Source: Gambelia wislizenii (Eukaryota > Chordata > Lepidosauria > Squamata > Crotaphytidae). From it: a DNA stretch of 64,000 nt. The DNA lies in NCBI GenBank assembly GCA_030847615.1, contig JAUMIR010000001.1, positions 264,305,187 through 264,369,186 on the forward strand, in the 5' to 3' direction. The notes beneath the pieces were generated by a model. It was not told the origin of the DNA and searched no databases. It saw nothing but the letters and a program-made list of their open reading frames with translations. Positions 21,185 to 34,255 of the stretch are shown in pieces (position 1 is the first letter of the stretch; the number at the start of each line of letters is the position of its first letter). The position numbers and the translations under genes were made by a program.

Positions 21185-24100
21185 CAACAACAGTGGATCA
21201 GACATGACCATGTGAGTTCACCAAGGGGAGTGTGTGGCCAGTTATGCCAATGTTACTTTGATGTGTCCTCTGTGTGTGGCACTAATGGGGTAACTGCAAG
21301 GTCATTTCTTGGTCACTGCAGACCAGGAAAATATGAGTTGAGGCTGGATTTTTTTTTTTAAAAAAAAAAAATTATTTTACTTTATTTTATTTTGTAGTGT
21401 AGACAAGCGCTGGGTCTACTTTAGTTGGGAATAACCAACAGGATGCCAGCCTCAGACTGCAACATTCCCCCCTCCATGGGTCACACTCCAAAACAAATCC
21501 TTAACTGTGGGAACACATCAATATTCCCTTATAGCACTTGGGCCTATGGTCCATGGGACTGATACAGCCCCAAGGAGCTTTCCATCTTCCTGCTAGTTTG
21601 ATCTCCAATCAATCTCCAGTAAGTTAATACACAGAAAAAAATCCTATCATTTTACAATAAAGAAGTCACAAGTGTCTACAGTGTATTTTGTCCTGCTTTT
21701 GACCCACCATAGCTCTTATTACCAGGGATGTTGACACAAACCATCCAAAGCTAAGCTCTTTGAAGCCCCACTCATTTCAGAGGGAGTCATTTAAGCTCAG
21801 GTTTAGTCAATTCTCCTCCCTCCAAAATCAACGGAACTGAGCCCCTGTGCTTAACTTTGGCTGGACTGTATTCTTAGCTAGACACATTTCAACATTTTCC
21901 AGTTCCACTCTTCTGTTAAGTTGCTGAGAAATAGGTTTGGAGAAATAGGCTATATAGGTTGTCTCTTGATATGCCTTCTTCACTATAACTCTAGCAAGAA
22001 TGCATGCTAGGATATCTTCTAGCAGCTCACCCCTGGGTGCAAATGTTCCAGGTGACAGAGTACCACAGTATTACCAAGGTGTTCAAAGTCCTTCACACTC
22101 ACAGCCTTTGGAAATAAATGGATGGTTGGGAAATGAATCCAGATACCTTTTACAGACCTTTTTCTTTCCCCATTTACAACTCCTCAAACCCTCATCCCAT
22201 TGCTTTACCTCTTACTCAGCGCCTCATAAATTATCAGTAATGCTCTCACATAAAACATTTATTAGCCCGAGCATCATGTGATTAGGAGCAGCTGCAAAAT
22301 TTCTGTCAATATAAATCTATGCAGATTGATTTCTCATGAAAACAGCCCCAGACTTACATTGCCTGGACCATGACCTATAGTTAATACCTTTAATGCTTTC
22401 TGTTTGTATGTCTTTCTGGTTTCCTTGGCACCTGAAAAAGAATGCAGACTTTCCTCATTTTACAACACATATCACATGTGACTTTTTGTCATTATGTATC
22501 CCCTGGCTAATGTCACAAACTGGCACCCATGGGCATCTGCCAAGGTCCACAAAACCAATAAGGGTCCCACCATTGTCAACTTCCCTCAGCAACAGCTGCT
22601 CCTTACTTCCACTGCAGCTTGCTTGTCCATCCATGTATTCAGGTGAGAGCAACTGATCCTGTCATGTGGTCACCTGCTTCCCCCACTCCACATCCAGTGT
22701 CACATACTTTTTTTTTACAGTATGTGGGACAGCCACTGTATTTTTTGTATACACATTTCAAAAGCCAAGGTGAGCCTATAGGCTCAGGTGGCAGATTGGG
22801 AAGAGGGTCAGAGCACACCCATTGCTGCTGCTAGCCACTTGCAGGGCACACACTGTCCCACACAGTGGCAGTGCATCTGACCTCCCACAAAACTGCTACC
22901 TACCGAGCAGCCTGCCCTGCCCACTCCCATCTCCACCACCTCCTTGCTGCTTGACCAAACTGACCCCTGGTGTGACTGCTTGCTGTGTGGACCAGCCTTA
23001 AGTATCCTCTGCTTAGCACAGCCAACACCACTTTACCATCACAACAAAACTACTTAAATGTTCACAGTGTACAATTGAACTTCCTATTAACAAGGCATTG
23101 TGGGATGGGATGCACCCATGTTATCATTATTTTGCTGCCATATTTTTAAAAATGTGGAACGTGAGGGACTCACCGAGGCCATTTTGTTGGAAGCAAAGAG
23201 GCATCAACACTTGTATAAAGTGATTAGTGAGAAGGGGGAGCCTAGATAATGCCTGCCCTTTGTTTTCACCTCTCTGTATCTTCCTTTGGTCTGTGTACTC
23301 AAGTCTTTTGCTTCTTTCTTACCTGAAGACATCACTCCCCCCCCACCCTCAAAAAGTTAGTTAGTCTCTTTGTTTCCCTTTGTTTGAATTACTCCACTGG
23401 GCCACAGGAGGGGAGGGGAGAGAGGGAGGGATGCTGTTCTAAAATTAAACACAGGCCATCCTTCCTTGTTTCTTTTTATGGTCTTTTTATGATTTCCACT
23501 TTGGTGGCACAACTTAGAGATCTATGCTTTTTCAACTAATTTGCTTTTCTTTCTGTTTTGATCTTTACACATGCTCACTAGGTGATTCTGGAGGCAGCTC
23601 TTTACTTTGCCCATTGCACATAAGCATACATAACTATATTAGGATCACCTAGATAACTTGATATTCCCCATTTTAATTGTGTTAGTTTCAGTCAAGACAA
23701 TTTTAATTACTTCACTAGGCTGGGAGGGAGGGGGAAAGGAAGGAATTCCATTCTAAAGATAAACACAGGACATTCTTTCTTGTTAGACAATGCAAACAGA
23801 GTTTTATAGTCCACATTGCTAAATGCAAGAAGAGTTAGGGAGAGAAAAACACCTGAGTATTTCATAGCCCTTCTTCTCCTGACCTCTGATGACTTCTCTG
23901 TGAGTAGCAACCCAGCTGAAATATCTCATTCTCCACAGAGCAGCGAGAAAAGTAATAAAATTCCCCACCCCGCTTCAGGAACAGGAAGAATAAAGGGAGA
24001 AATTTACATCACTAGATGCTAGTTTACACCCATATATGACAGCCAGCTTTTAGAGGCTTGTAACCAAGTTTAGGACAATTTTTTAAAGAAACTATCTCAT

Positions 24101-24525
24101 ATCTTAAAAATGGATTTCTTGAGACAATAACTGTATTTTTTTCTTTTTGTACCTTACAAGAGCATCCAGAGTAATTTCTCTATGTATACCACAAATTCAT
24201 ATTGCACTAGCCCTGCTGCGGTCTGCTTAATATAGATACCAAATGTTTTACCCAGTCACTCCAATCCTTTGCAGTCAGGAAAAAGGCCAGTGTCTTTGGT
24301 GACACAAAGATACATGACATGGAATGGTTATGTCATCAGGTGGAGGAGGGGGGGAGGGGGGGAGTGGCAGTCACTACAGGTACACCTAGGACTGACAGGT
24401 CAGATATATCCCAGACTCTGAGGTTTCAGGGACAAGGGATGACTCCCTGTGATGTCTCAGGAAGTGGATTCTGGTGATGTTATAAGTGTGATCAGGCAAC
24501 CTCTGAAGATGTTGTGAAGCTTGAT
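21185..24525. other. Mostly unique sequence, no gene recognised
   Basis: Contains poly-T/poly-A near 21350-21372 and two direct near-repeats, 23385-23480 and 23700-23790 (TTCTAAA.TAAACACAGG). Dispersed repeat E lies between them. No exon with plausible splice sites and a recognised protein was found. Confidence 0.45.
23515..23665 (+). repeat. Dispersed repeat E, copy 2
   Basis: Matches 13783-13960 through AGAGATCTATGC, TTCTGTTTTGATC, CTCACTAGGTGATTCTGGAG and a CATAACTAT segment. It is flanked by the direct repeats at 23385-23480 and 23700-23790, which could be the ends of one larger element. Confidence 0.45.
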
Positions 24526-24529
24526 ACTT

Positions 24530-24720
24530 TGAACAACAATCATAGTTACATGGAGCACTCTATTCAAATAAAAAAGGATAGAGACTAACAAATGAGGAAC
24601 ACACACACACCTTTCAAGGCAGCATTCTCTCCCTGAGACTTCTCTCCTCCACCCTGAGAACAGTAGAAGAGAGACAAGACCCTGAGTTCTGGAAACAATA
24701 ACTTCATCAGAGGTTAGGAG
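24530..24720 (-). mobile_element. Diverged Penelope-like fragment
   Basis: In reverse complement it reads CTCTGATGAAGTTATTG, then later ATTTGTTAGTCTCTATCC and a TATTTGAATAGAG segment. This is reminiscent of amniote dispersed repeats with a CTGATGAAG...GAAAG layout. The second core box is not conserved. The 174-residue reading frame across it (24981-24457) has no recognisable domain. Confidence 0.3.
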
Positions 24721-24721
24721 A

Positions 24722-25670
24722 AGAAGTGGGAACGATATAGGCAGCCAGATGGCTGGTGGCAAGTGTTTTGGGCTGAGCCTGCCACCCACCCACTGGCTCT
24801 CTGGAAGGCATTGACAATAAAAGCTTTGAGAAGGAGCTATGGGGAGGCAGCTCCAAGGATGCCTTGCCTGCCTTCCACATAGCTGAGCTGGTACTGACAG
24901 AGGGTTCTGGTTCTTACCCTTTCTGCATTTCTCCTTTCTCACAACATCAGGAGCAGTACAATCAAACAGATGAGTGCCCACTCACCCAGACAGTTGCCGT
25001 ATATTTGCCTAGATTGTTTTGCCCATCTGCTACTCTGGCTGGCAGTGACTCAGCAGGGTTATCTTTCACATCTCAGGGGCGGGCAAAGTATGGTCTGTGG
25101 ACTGCATGCCTTTTCCTCAAAAATGTCCCAAAATGCCCTCTAAGGGCCCAGGAAAGACCAAAAACATCATGAAAATCCCTCTGTGCATGACTTTGGAGGG
25201 AGGAATGTTGGGGAAGGGGTGTGGGTTTGGGAGGCTAACATAGCCCCCTAGCCTTCTACAGTTGCCCACAGAAAAGCCAGAAATTCAGGACTAGCTGAAA
25301 GTACTGTATTTTGCTGCCCTGTGGTGAAGTAGTAAATTTTATCCACCCATCCACCCACTCAGGTTGAGGTGCATAGTACCCAAAGCCAGTCAAATTATTT
25401 TGGCATAGAAGGCAAAGAACCCCTCAAGTATGTCTCCCAAAATCTAGATAGGTAGGTAGGTAGGTAGACAGACACAAATTAAACAGTAATTTGCTGCTAC
25501 TTTATGACAATCAAATTCTGCTGCCTGAGGCAACTGACTCACATTGCCTCATTGGTAGGGCCAATTCTACGAGGACTGAACCAAGGAATTTCTACATGCA
25601 AAACATGAGCTTTGCCACTGATCTATGGTTTCTCCACATGACTACTCCCCATATCTCGGATTGGTCTTTT
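24722..25670. other. No gene recognised; (TAGG)n microsatellite
   Basis: A short (TAGG)n tract is at about 25447-25468. No exon was recognised. Confidence 0.45.
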
Positions 25671-25673
25671 TAG

Positions 25674-25755
25674 TCATCAGCACGCTTGCAGAAAGCATGA
25701 GATGAGTCCTTCCTGAATCTTCGTTTGCGAAGAAAAGCCAGAGAGAGAGAGAGAT
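25674..25755 (+). mobile_element. 3' fragment of the FADA-type LINE
   Basis: AGTCATCAGCACGCTTGCAG and TCCTTCCTGAATCTTCGTTT match, in the opposite orientation, the coding 3' end of the LINE copies at 19582 and 31619. Only about 80 bp remain. Confidence 0.7.
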
Positions 25756-25756
25756 G

Positions 25757-28700
25757 GTTCTTCCACATGACTACTCCCCATATAAGGTTTTTCACACACC
25801 CAGCAGGAGGGGGTAAGTATGAGAATGAATGACTCAACGCTAATGAAAGACTCAGCAAGTCCCATTGTTTTCATTATGAAAATCATGCAGGAGCCCATGC
25901 TTATACCTCTCACTGGTATCCATGGGGCATGAAAATGTTCAGCTTCGACAGAATTGTACCCACTGATTTGCCAAACAAGAATGTGAAATAGAAACAACTT
26001 GGACAAAGAAGGTTTCAGTTTGAGCATTTGGCTAGGAGGCCAGAGGGTTAAAGATGTTAGATGATGGTATGGCACAAATGTGTTCACACTGCAAGGGAGA
26101 CAGAGCAGAAAAATATGAGAGTGACAGCTGACAGAGTGAGGAAACCATTAGCACCAAAGGGCTATAAGGTGAAGAGGCAAAATGAAAGTTAGACTATATC
26201 TACAGAGACATGAATCCAATCAAGCAGTCTCGAAGAGCTATGGAGCAGAGGCATCTACAGCTGCATTGTCGTTGTTTTGGTGTCAGATGAGTGCACAACA
26301 CCAGGAAACCTGCTCTAAACTACCCCAAAGTTTTAGTGCTCTCCAGAGCAGGGTGTTCCCACCCCACAAATTTCCACTGTGAGGTTCCTGATCCAGATTA
26401 AGACCTGAGCAGGAAGGGGTGGGTATTTCAGCCCTTTTTGCCCCTTGCTGCAGTCTCAATGTAGACTGAGCCCCCCTCTGCCTGCAATTTGCAAAGGAAA
26501 TCATAAAGCTGGATTGATACTGCAGGGGGTGAAGGGTTAAAGAAACCCTCCCTATGGCACTAGATTGATGTGCATGCATGTGTACACATGCACACATTCA
26601 GCTGTTCTTCAAAACACTCTGGTCTGTCAGTCATCTATCTTTCTGCTTCAAATCATCTCATATATGTGCCTCTTTTCCTAGCCATTTCTTCTCCTACCCC
26701 AAGAAGGGATCAGGTTGCCCCAATTCACACAGCACCCAATTCACTCCTACCCCTTTCTGACACACAGCAATCCTTTCTATACAGTTATTTGTGCTCCAGA
26801 CAGATCAACATCAACCCACTCTCTACTGCACATGGTCATACTTTCCAATAGCTGTTCTATAATGCAGTGAATTATAAAAGGGAATTCTTTGCTTGACAGT
26901 ACAAGGGTTGGGATTGCCCCACACATACAGGCAAAGTAAATAAGTGGCATAAGAGATACAGGATATACTGGAAGCAGCCTACCAGAATGAGCGCTGTGAT
27001 GGAGGAGGAAAGTGAAAGAATGTCCACAATTTGAAACATTAATATTTTCTGTTCATTAATTCAGTGTCTGAGAACATTCTTCATCCAGCCAGGGGAAAGA
27101 CAAACTACGATCACTCAGGCCTCTCTCGATCTCTTTCTCTCTATTTAAAATATGCACACTCCCTATTGAGTTTGCATATTTGAAAATCTCAACATATTTT
27201 CCATAGGTTTGTCAAGTTTGGCAGACCCAGTGAGTTCCTTACAAGCACATTTCACGAGTTCATCTCTCTTTACTGGGTGGCGTTGACAAGGTCTCAAACA
27301 TGGAATCTGTGGGTACCAACCATAGGGGAGCAGCTCTGTTTTTTAAAACAACAACACAGAACTCATTTATTAAATTGTGAGATATCTGTTTTAGGTCTCT
27401 TTATTTTTTAAAAAAATTAAAGGTTCCAGATGAAGTTCACTTCCATCTTCAGTTTTGATTGGCAGACACAAATAATACACTGGACTTTTCATCCTGTTAT
27501 GGACAGGTTGTACTTATGATCCTGGACACAATTCGTTATTTTTAAAAACCTGGCTACATGTAATTAATTCCCCTTTTTTTGCAATAATGAAGGCACAGAA
27601 TTATGTTGCATTGTGATTGCAACTTAATAAGGGATAATACCACTCCTTTTCCCAACATAACTGTAACTGGGTTTAACTACTTTGACTGTTACAGAGTTTT
27701 CTAGACATCACTGCTAGGGTGTGCTTTGTTGTACTAGAGGCCTGTGGCATGTAGCATTCTGGCGGGTTTTTAAAAGTAACTAAGAATTACAATTGAGTTA
27801 CTCTTGAATAACAAAAGACAAGAGTTATATTTAATAGCAACTATATACAATGTTAGGTACTTTTGAATAACAAAAGGCAAAAATTATATTAAATAGAAGC
27901 TTCACTATTTATGCTATGTAACTGTAACTATAACTTGTTGTTTAGCTGGGTTGTGGGCAGAGCTGCAAAAGAATTATATCACTGTTTGGAAAACTGGTTT
28001 TTGGGCAGAAAGAGGGCAATGGAGCCTTGGAGAAAGACAGAGGTTGTTGAAGGGCTCTGGCAGTTCCTGCATTGCAGGCTTTCTCCTCCTGGATTTCCTG
28101 CTTCCTGCTGTTTTTCTTCCCCCACCCAGCATGCTGTCCATCACATATGGATGGGGTGGGTGTCATTTGTGATTGTGAGTGGCTTTTTTTTGCCCACTGA
28201 CTGTCCCAAAGAAAGATTCTATATAAGGAAAGCTTCTATTTAAGGCTTGTACATATCTAAAAAACACATTGCCTAAATAAGCCATTCCCATGGAGTTTTG
28301 ATCAACTGTGTAGAAAAGCAGATAACAGTGAGTATTTTTTTAAAAAAAAAAATGGTTCCAAGTAATACTTTTAAAATGTGGTTATCTTATTTTGTCAGTC
28401 TGAGGTGTAAACTGGCTGAACTCCAGCCCCAAAGGTTGCCTAATGTTACAACTGTTTTCCCTGATTATGCTGTGGAAGTAAAGGCTAGCTTTTCTTCTTC
28501 ACAGGTGCTGAGAATCCATTTAACACAATTTACGATACTGAATTAATTTTCACGGCATGGACAATTAATCATGTGGCTGAGTTACTCTTACTTGGAACAG
28601 AGAGTCATTCCAATATTGTTTTAAGACTTACCTTAACCTCCCTAGATTAGGCAGAGGAGTACACAGTGGAAGAGTTTAACATGGATCCACACTCATAAAT

Positions 28701-29572
28701 AATTTTCCCCAGGCATCAACAATAATATGTGGCACTCTGTGATTCATACTTTCCTAATACTCGGCAAAAAAGAGAGAGAGAATTTGCTTCCCATCTCTAG
28801 CTGGATTTGGTGGTATCTCCTGCCATCTACTGAAAGTGCAGAAGCAAGCTAACACATGGATTAATTATTATTATTTTCTTGATCCTTTTATCAGCAGGAT
28901 CAGTTCAATAATCATTAGATTTTAGTAAAACACTACAAACAACCCAATGAAGCAGAAATCCATTTGTGTTTTCTGCTAGAGCTGGCATCTGGGTTTTTTA
29001 CGTTTTGCAGGTCACATTCGGTCAAGCACCCAATACAATTTGTGCATCTTTATATTTTAGAATTGTTGTTTTTCTATAACAGCTTGAGAATCACACACAA
29101 CATAATCGACTACTGTACTTACAAGCCTCAGTGTGGTGCAGAACTATACACATTTGCATGGAAGCACAATCTGTTAAAATCAGTGGCTGTGTTGATCTCC
29201 AGGTAGAACTACATGGGGAATATAACTTTTATGGGGTCGGGGGGAATGACCACATAGAGCATTACCACACAGAGGTCAATCAAGGCCACACCATGATATT
29301 TTGCTACCTGAGAGAAAGGGCAAGATGGAAACCCACCACCACCACCACTCCATGTACAGAAGCTAATGGGACACACTATTTGGCACTGAGGATGGTATAG
29401 CTCCTATAGAAAGCTTAGGGGGAAGTACAGGAAGACTAAACAGTTCTGCCCTCCAACACATTGCGGCAACTCCCCACTCCCTCCCAGCATTTGCTGCCTG
29501 AGGCAGCTGCCTCACTGTGCCTAATGGTAAGTGGGCCAGAAGGCTAATCCAAGGCATGTATACTAGTAAGTC
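25757..29572. other. Mostly unique sequence, no gene recognised
   Basis: A diverged two-unit tandem repeat of about 65 bp is at 27795-27895 (CTTTTGAATAACAAAAGGC). A (CCA)n tract lies near 29335-29350. A 110-residue frame at 27911-28243 has no recognisable domain. Nothing here supports an exon. Confidence 0.45.
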
Positions 29573-29576
29573 AGTC

Positions 29577-30486
29577 TGTTACCTGAATTGCGTGGAGTCC
29601 ATGGGGATCCAACTAGTATCTGAATTTTAATATGGGTAATTTTAATTAGCTCAATGTGGCAGCGAGAAGTTGGGTAATGACAGGATCTTTTGACCTGTGT
29701 ATACTGGTACTCACTGATGAGACACCAAGCCAGGGGATGAAATAAAAATGGTTTTTATTGAAAAAACAATCAGGGGAATGCACATACGCTTACACTCAGG
29801 CTTCAAGCAGTCACAGAAGGCTAATGAAGAAAGTAGGAAGTATTGAGATAGAGAAATAGAGTTTGGGATGATAGACTATACTATATCTGTCCAACCATCA
29901 GAGATTCATGTAGAAGCTGTAACCCTGGTGACACAGACTGGTGGGGTGGCAGAAGGAAGGGGATCTCTGCACACTTTGGCTGTGTTTTGGGGTCATATTT
30001 ATATTCGATACTCCCCCTGAAGGGGTGAGTTTGAATGGAATACAATGTCTGCCGGAGTTTCCCAGGTTTAAACAAAGGATTCTCCAGATGTGTTAAGGAT
30101 CACTAATAGCTGAAACATTAAAACTGATGGGTCTCAGGCAAACCTCTATTGATTTAGGATAGGTGAGTGGAAAGACCAGTTTTACAAGCAAAGAGTGTCC
30201 AGCTGCCTTGATAGAGTTATTGAATGACTAATTTCTATGTACATCTGGGAAAATTTGGCCATTTCCTTATCAGTTCCAGAGGGGATTCGCTTAATCCTTA
30301 CCCAGGCATGTTTTTAAGGAATTTTAGCAGGCTACCTCCTTAGGTTTTCTGAGCAAACCTTGATTCCTTGTACTTGGGAATCCCTGGTCTACTATCAACC
30401 ATGTGGAGTGCCAATAATAAACCAATATATGAAATTTAGCCAGTTAATTAATTATTACAAGAGTGGTGGTGTCAGGGCAGATAACA
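29577..30486 (-). mobile_element. Solo LTR of an old LTR retrotransposon or endogenous retrovirus
   Basis: A 910-bp unit bounded by the inverted dinucleotides of an LTR: in reverse complement it begins TGTTATCTGCCCTGACACC and ends TTCAGGTAACA. It is flanked on both sides by AGTC (29573-29576 and 30487-30490), a 4-bp target duplication. A polyadenylation signal (AATAAA in reverse complement, near 29755) is present. No gag, pol or env coding sequence is linked, so this is the product of LTR-LTR recombination. Partial relatives lie at 16455-17179 and 34590-34690. Confidence 0.8.
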
Positions 30487-30523
30487 AGTCCCACTGAGTT
30501 TAATGGGACTGGGTCCCAAATAG

Positions 30524-30892
30524 CATATCCTCCAAATGTCTTGATTTGGCAGGGACAGTCCCAATAAATCTTCTGTAATCCCACTTTTTCAGCTGCTTTT
30601 AAAATGACCTAGTTTTTCTCTCTTCCTCCCACTTTCTTCTTTATCATCAGCTTATTTTCAATTGCTGCAAGCTGAGTTCAAAGTGCAAAATTAGTTTGCA
30701 GTCAATTAACTCAGCAAGTGAGAGAGGAGAGTATGGTGTGAAATCTTGCCCTTCACAGTAGGCTCAGGCAAAAGCAAACTGCTGCAAGCTCTCTTGTTCT
30801 TTCTCATTAATAAGTTTTGCCATCTGACCACATACTGATGTTACTTGTCCCCATGTATCTCAGTTTTCATCTGTGAAATGTTGGAGGATATG
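30524..30892 (+). mobile_element. Family D miniature element, uninterrupted copy
   Basis: Starts CATATCCTCCAAATGTC and ends AAATGTTGGAGGATATG, so the ends are inverted. It contains GGGACAGTCCCAATAAATC and GGCTCAGGCAAAAGCAAACT. At 369 bp this is the best reference copy in the window. Confidence 0.7.
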
Positions 30893-30894
30893 AT

Positions 30895-31515
30895 GTAAGT
30901 GTGCACAAAATGGTTGTGTTAGCTGCCACTCTGTGGAAGGTTTCTTAGAAGGCCTACCAAAGTTGATGTAGCTTACTCTAGAGTCATTGGGTGCTTCCAA
31001 ATGAGGCCTTCACTCTCCAATTTCACCACCTCATTCTTGGAAGTTAATGAGAGATCTACATGATGGTGTCTTCAGTTCCTAGCCCTCTTGTTTTTTCCCA
31101 TTGCTTTTTCTTTCTTTTCTTTTTTTCCTTACCAGAGAAATTCTATGGGGAAGAACTAAAAAGAACGGCCTTTTAATGGGGTAGATAAGGAGCCCTTGTG
31201 ATCACCTGAACCTGATGAAGAATAGCAATGGCAATGTAACCTAAACACCATTTTAAAAAATGTTAAATCCCTTTTTTTTTTTAAAAAAAAAGGAAAAGAA
31301 CCCCTTAAAATAGCAAAGGTACAAGGTGGCTCTCTGGGATCACATTCATGACCAACTACAATCATAACAATTTGCCTACCTGTTTGCTGGCAGAATTGTA
31401 TTGGTCAAATAAGACATTAAGGGGAATGCATATGCCTTGTGATAAGCCCATTTTCCACAATGAGGACTCCACAGATATATGTGGTTCAGGAATCAGACTT
31501 CCAAATTAAATCCAC
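30895..31515. other. No gene recognised
   Basis: Contains a T10/A9 run at 31271-31290. No repeat or exon was identified. Confidence 0.45.
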
Positions 31516-31517
31516 GT

Positions 31518-33120
31518 TTACCTTCCAATGACAAAGCACAAAACAAAACACTCTAAATACAAAATACAAAGGTGAGAACAATTACATACCATGACAAACA
31601 GATGTCTTTCACTACTTGGGCTTCTCTCTCTGGCTTTTCTTTGCAAACGAAGATTCAGGAAGGACTCATCCTGCAAGCACTTACTGCAAGCATGCTGATG
31701 ACTAAAAAGGCCAATCTGAGATAGACAAGTCCAGTTGCAGGAAGCACAGCAGTAGGTTTCCTTGGGTGATGTTTCCGGGTTGTGATTCTTTCTACGTTGT
31801 CGTTTCTCTTCAAGACTTGTTCGGTGTGAGTTCTCAAATAAGGCTGCAGCACTGTGGATAGTGCGTCTCCATGCCTCCCGATGTGAGGCCAGGGCGGACC
31901 ATTGTTGGTCATCAATTTGGCCGAGCCTGAGATGTTGCTTCAGGGAGTCCTTGTATCGCTTTTTTGGAGCGCCCCTCTTACACTGACCCGTGGTAAGTTC
32001 ACCGTAGAGTACTATTTTTGAGGAGGCGATGGTCCTCCATCCTAGAAACATGCCCTGCCCAGCGCAACGGTGTTCTCAATATCATGGCCTCAATGCTGGT
32101 GATCCCTGCTTGCTCAAGGACAGCAACATTCGTCACATAGTCAATCCAGTGTATATTTAGGATTGTGCATAAACAGCGCTGATGAAAGTGTCCGAGGAGT
32201 CGTAAGTGGTGGCAGTAGGTGACCCATGTTTCAGACCCATAAAGGAGAATAGACAGTACAATGGCTATATACACAATGATTTTTGTGCTTCGCCTCAGGT
32301 GTTTATTACTCCAGACTCTTTTGTAAAGTCTTCCAAATGTACTATGTGCCTTTGCTAATCTGTGATCGATCTCTTTGTCAATCTTGGCATCTGAGGAGAT
32401 GATGCTTCCCAGGTAGGTGAACTGCTGAACGGACTTAAGCACAGAGTTGCCGATGGCAATGTGGGGATGATGGTGTTCGTCTTGTGGTGCAGGCTGGTAA
32501 AGAACTTCCATTTTCTTCAGGTTGACTTCCAGCCCAAACAGCTCTGCAGCTGTTGCGAAGCAGGATGTTAGGCGCTGCAGAGCTGCTTCTGTGTGGGCAA
32601 CAAGGACAGCAGCATCAGCGAAGAGCAGCTCATGGACTAGATAGTTTAGAGTCTTAGTGTGAGCCCTCAGACGGCTTAAGTTAAACAAGCTACCCTCAGT
32701 ACGGTAACGTATATAGATGCCATCGTCTTCTTCAAGCTCTGCCATAGCCCTTTGGAGCATCATGCTAAAGTAGATTGTAAATAAATTTGGTGCAAGAACA
32801 CAACCTTGCTTCACTCCATTAGTTATTAGAAAGGGCTCTGAAAGAGCATCACCATATCTGACTTGACCATGCTGGCCCTCATGTAGCATGATAATCATTT
32901 TAAGGAATTTTGGGGGAGATCCTAGTCTTTCCAGGATCTGCCACAGACCTTTTCTACTCACGGTGTCGAAGGCTTTGGTGAGGTCAACAAATGTTACATA
33001 GAGACCCTTGTTCTGCTCTCTTCATTTCTCTTGCAGTTGTCTAAGGGCAAATACCATATCTGTAGTACTCCTATTGGCTTTCAGGAAGTTCTTCTGCAAT
33101 GGTAGGAACTAATCTGTTCA
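31518..33120 (-). mobile_element. Non-LTR retrotransposon (FADA type), copy B: RT through C-terminal zinc finger
   Basis: Minus-strand coding remnants. Palm motif A (FVDLTKAFDTVS, about 32955-33000) is followed by a frame to 31999 with VKQGCVLAPNLFTIYFSMML (motif B), LLFADAAVLVAHTEAAL (motif C, FADA instead of FADD), GLEVNLKKMEV, YLGSIISSDAKIDKEI and LRWAGHVSRM. A second frame (32051-31518) continues with GAPKKRYKDSLKQHL, WRRTIHSAAALFE and a C2H2-like CCASCNWTCLSQIGLFSHQH. It has a frameshift near 32020, an in-frame stop upstream of motif A and no endonuclease domain. Not a host gene. The clade is uncertain (RTE-like). Confidence 0.85.
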
Positions 33121-33389
33121 GGAGTATCCTTGCAAGGATTTTTCCAGCAATTACTGCTGCTTCTATATACACTTACTGCTGCTTCTGTATACATGCTAAA
33201 CACATTGCCTACTTTGACTCACAGACTCTCATCCATCTGGCCTCTAAAAAGATCACAGAGCTGTAAAGTCAGGGCCCACTGTATAAAGCAATTTAAAACT
33301 GCACACTTTTCACAGATTCAAGCCAAGAAAACCCTTATACACACACACACACACGGCTTTGGTAAAGAGTCACATTTTAACTTGGCACT

Positions 33390-33990
33390 GATATGGATGT
33401 CTGCAGCAATCAAGGCTTCAAGGGAAAGGTATTTAACAACTGGGGTGCCAAAGCAGAGAAGGCACTCTCCCCTTATCTCACATATTCTGCTCCCACCAGT
33501 AGAACACAAAGAGCGCCCCTCTGCCAGATCTCAGTGCTCAAGCATATTTATGTACCAACAGACACTGCTCTCGGGCCATCTAAGGCTCTAAATAGCAGCA
33601 GCAGCAGCAGCAGCTTGACTTGACTTGAGATCAGAATCATATTGGCAGCCAGTTCCACTCCTTCAGAACTGTAGCCATATAGTTTCTGTGAGGTGTTTAG
33701 GCCAGTGGTCGAGCTGTCATGTATTGGACTAGCTGCACTTGCCCTGTCATCTTCAAGGCCAGCTCCATGTACAGACATTGCAGTAATCCAATTAGGAAGT
33801 TACTGGTGCTTGTGCTAATGTGGCCAGGTTATCCCCATATAGGGAAGGCTAGAGTTGGTGGGGCAGTCAAAGCTATCTCAAGGTACACAGAGATCACCTG
33901 GGCCTCCCATGACAAAGACGGATCCAGGTGGTCTCTCATGCTATACACCTGCTACTTCATGGGAGGTATAAAGAAGTGCAAGCTGTTCAC
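33390..33990 (-). mobile_element. Diverged L2/CR1-like LINE 3' region
   Basis: Plus-strand phrases ACTGGGGTGCCAAAGCAGAG, AAGGCACTCTCCCC, TTGGCAGCCAGTTCCACTCC and GCAGTAATCCAATTAGGAAG are reverse-complement landmarks of the L2-like coding end. They parallel the better copy at 4157-4925. A (CAG)n run interrupts it at 33595-33613. The frames over it are not intact. Confidence 0.55.
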
Positions 33991-34255
33991 TCTATTCCTG
34001 AACCAGGTTTTGCATCCTTCTCCCATGTGGTCTGCATTCACTCTGTAATTCACAGTGGGCTCTGGAGATATCAGTATATTGCGAGTCAATACATAGATTG
34101 TGAAGGTCCTGAGAAACTGGAGGAGGAAACCATGCATATTACTTTAAGCTCACATAAAGAAGGATATAAATATAAGAAATAACCAACCAAACAAGTTAAG
34201 TGGCTGTAAGAAGCACATTTCTGAGTAAACTGCATCCACAGTCATATCATACATA

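Noticed and set aside
24457..24981. 174-residue minus-strand frame
   Set aside because: No domain, uneven composition, and it overlaps a Penelope-like fragment.
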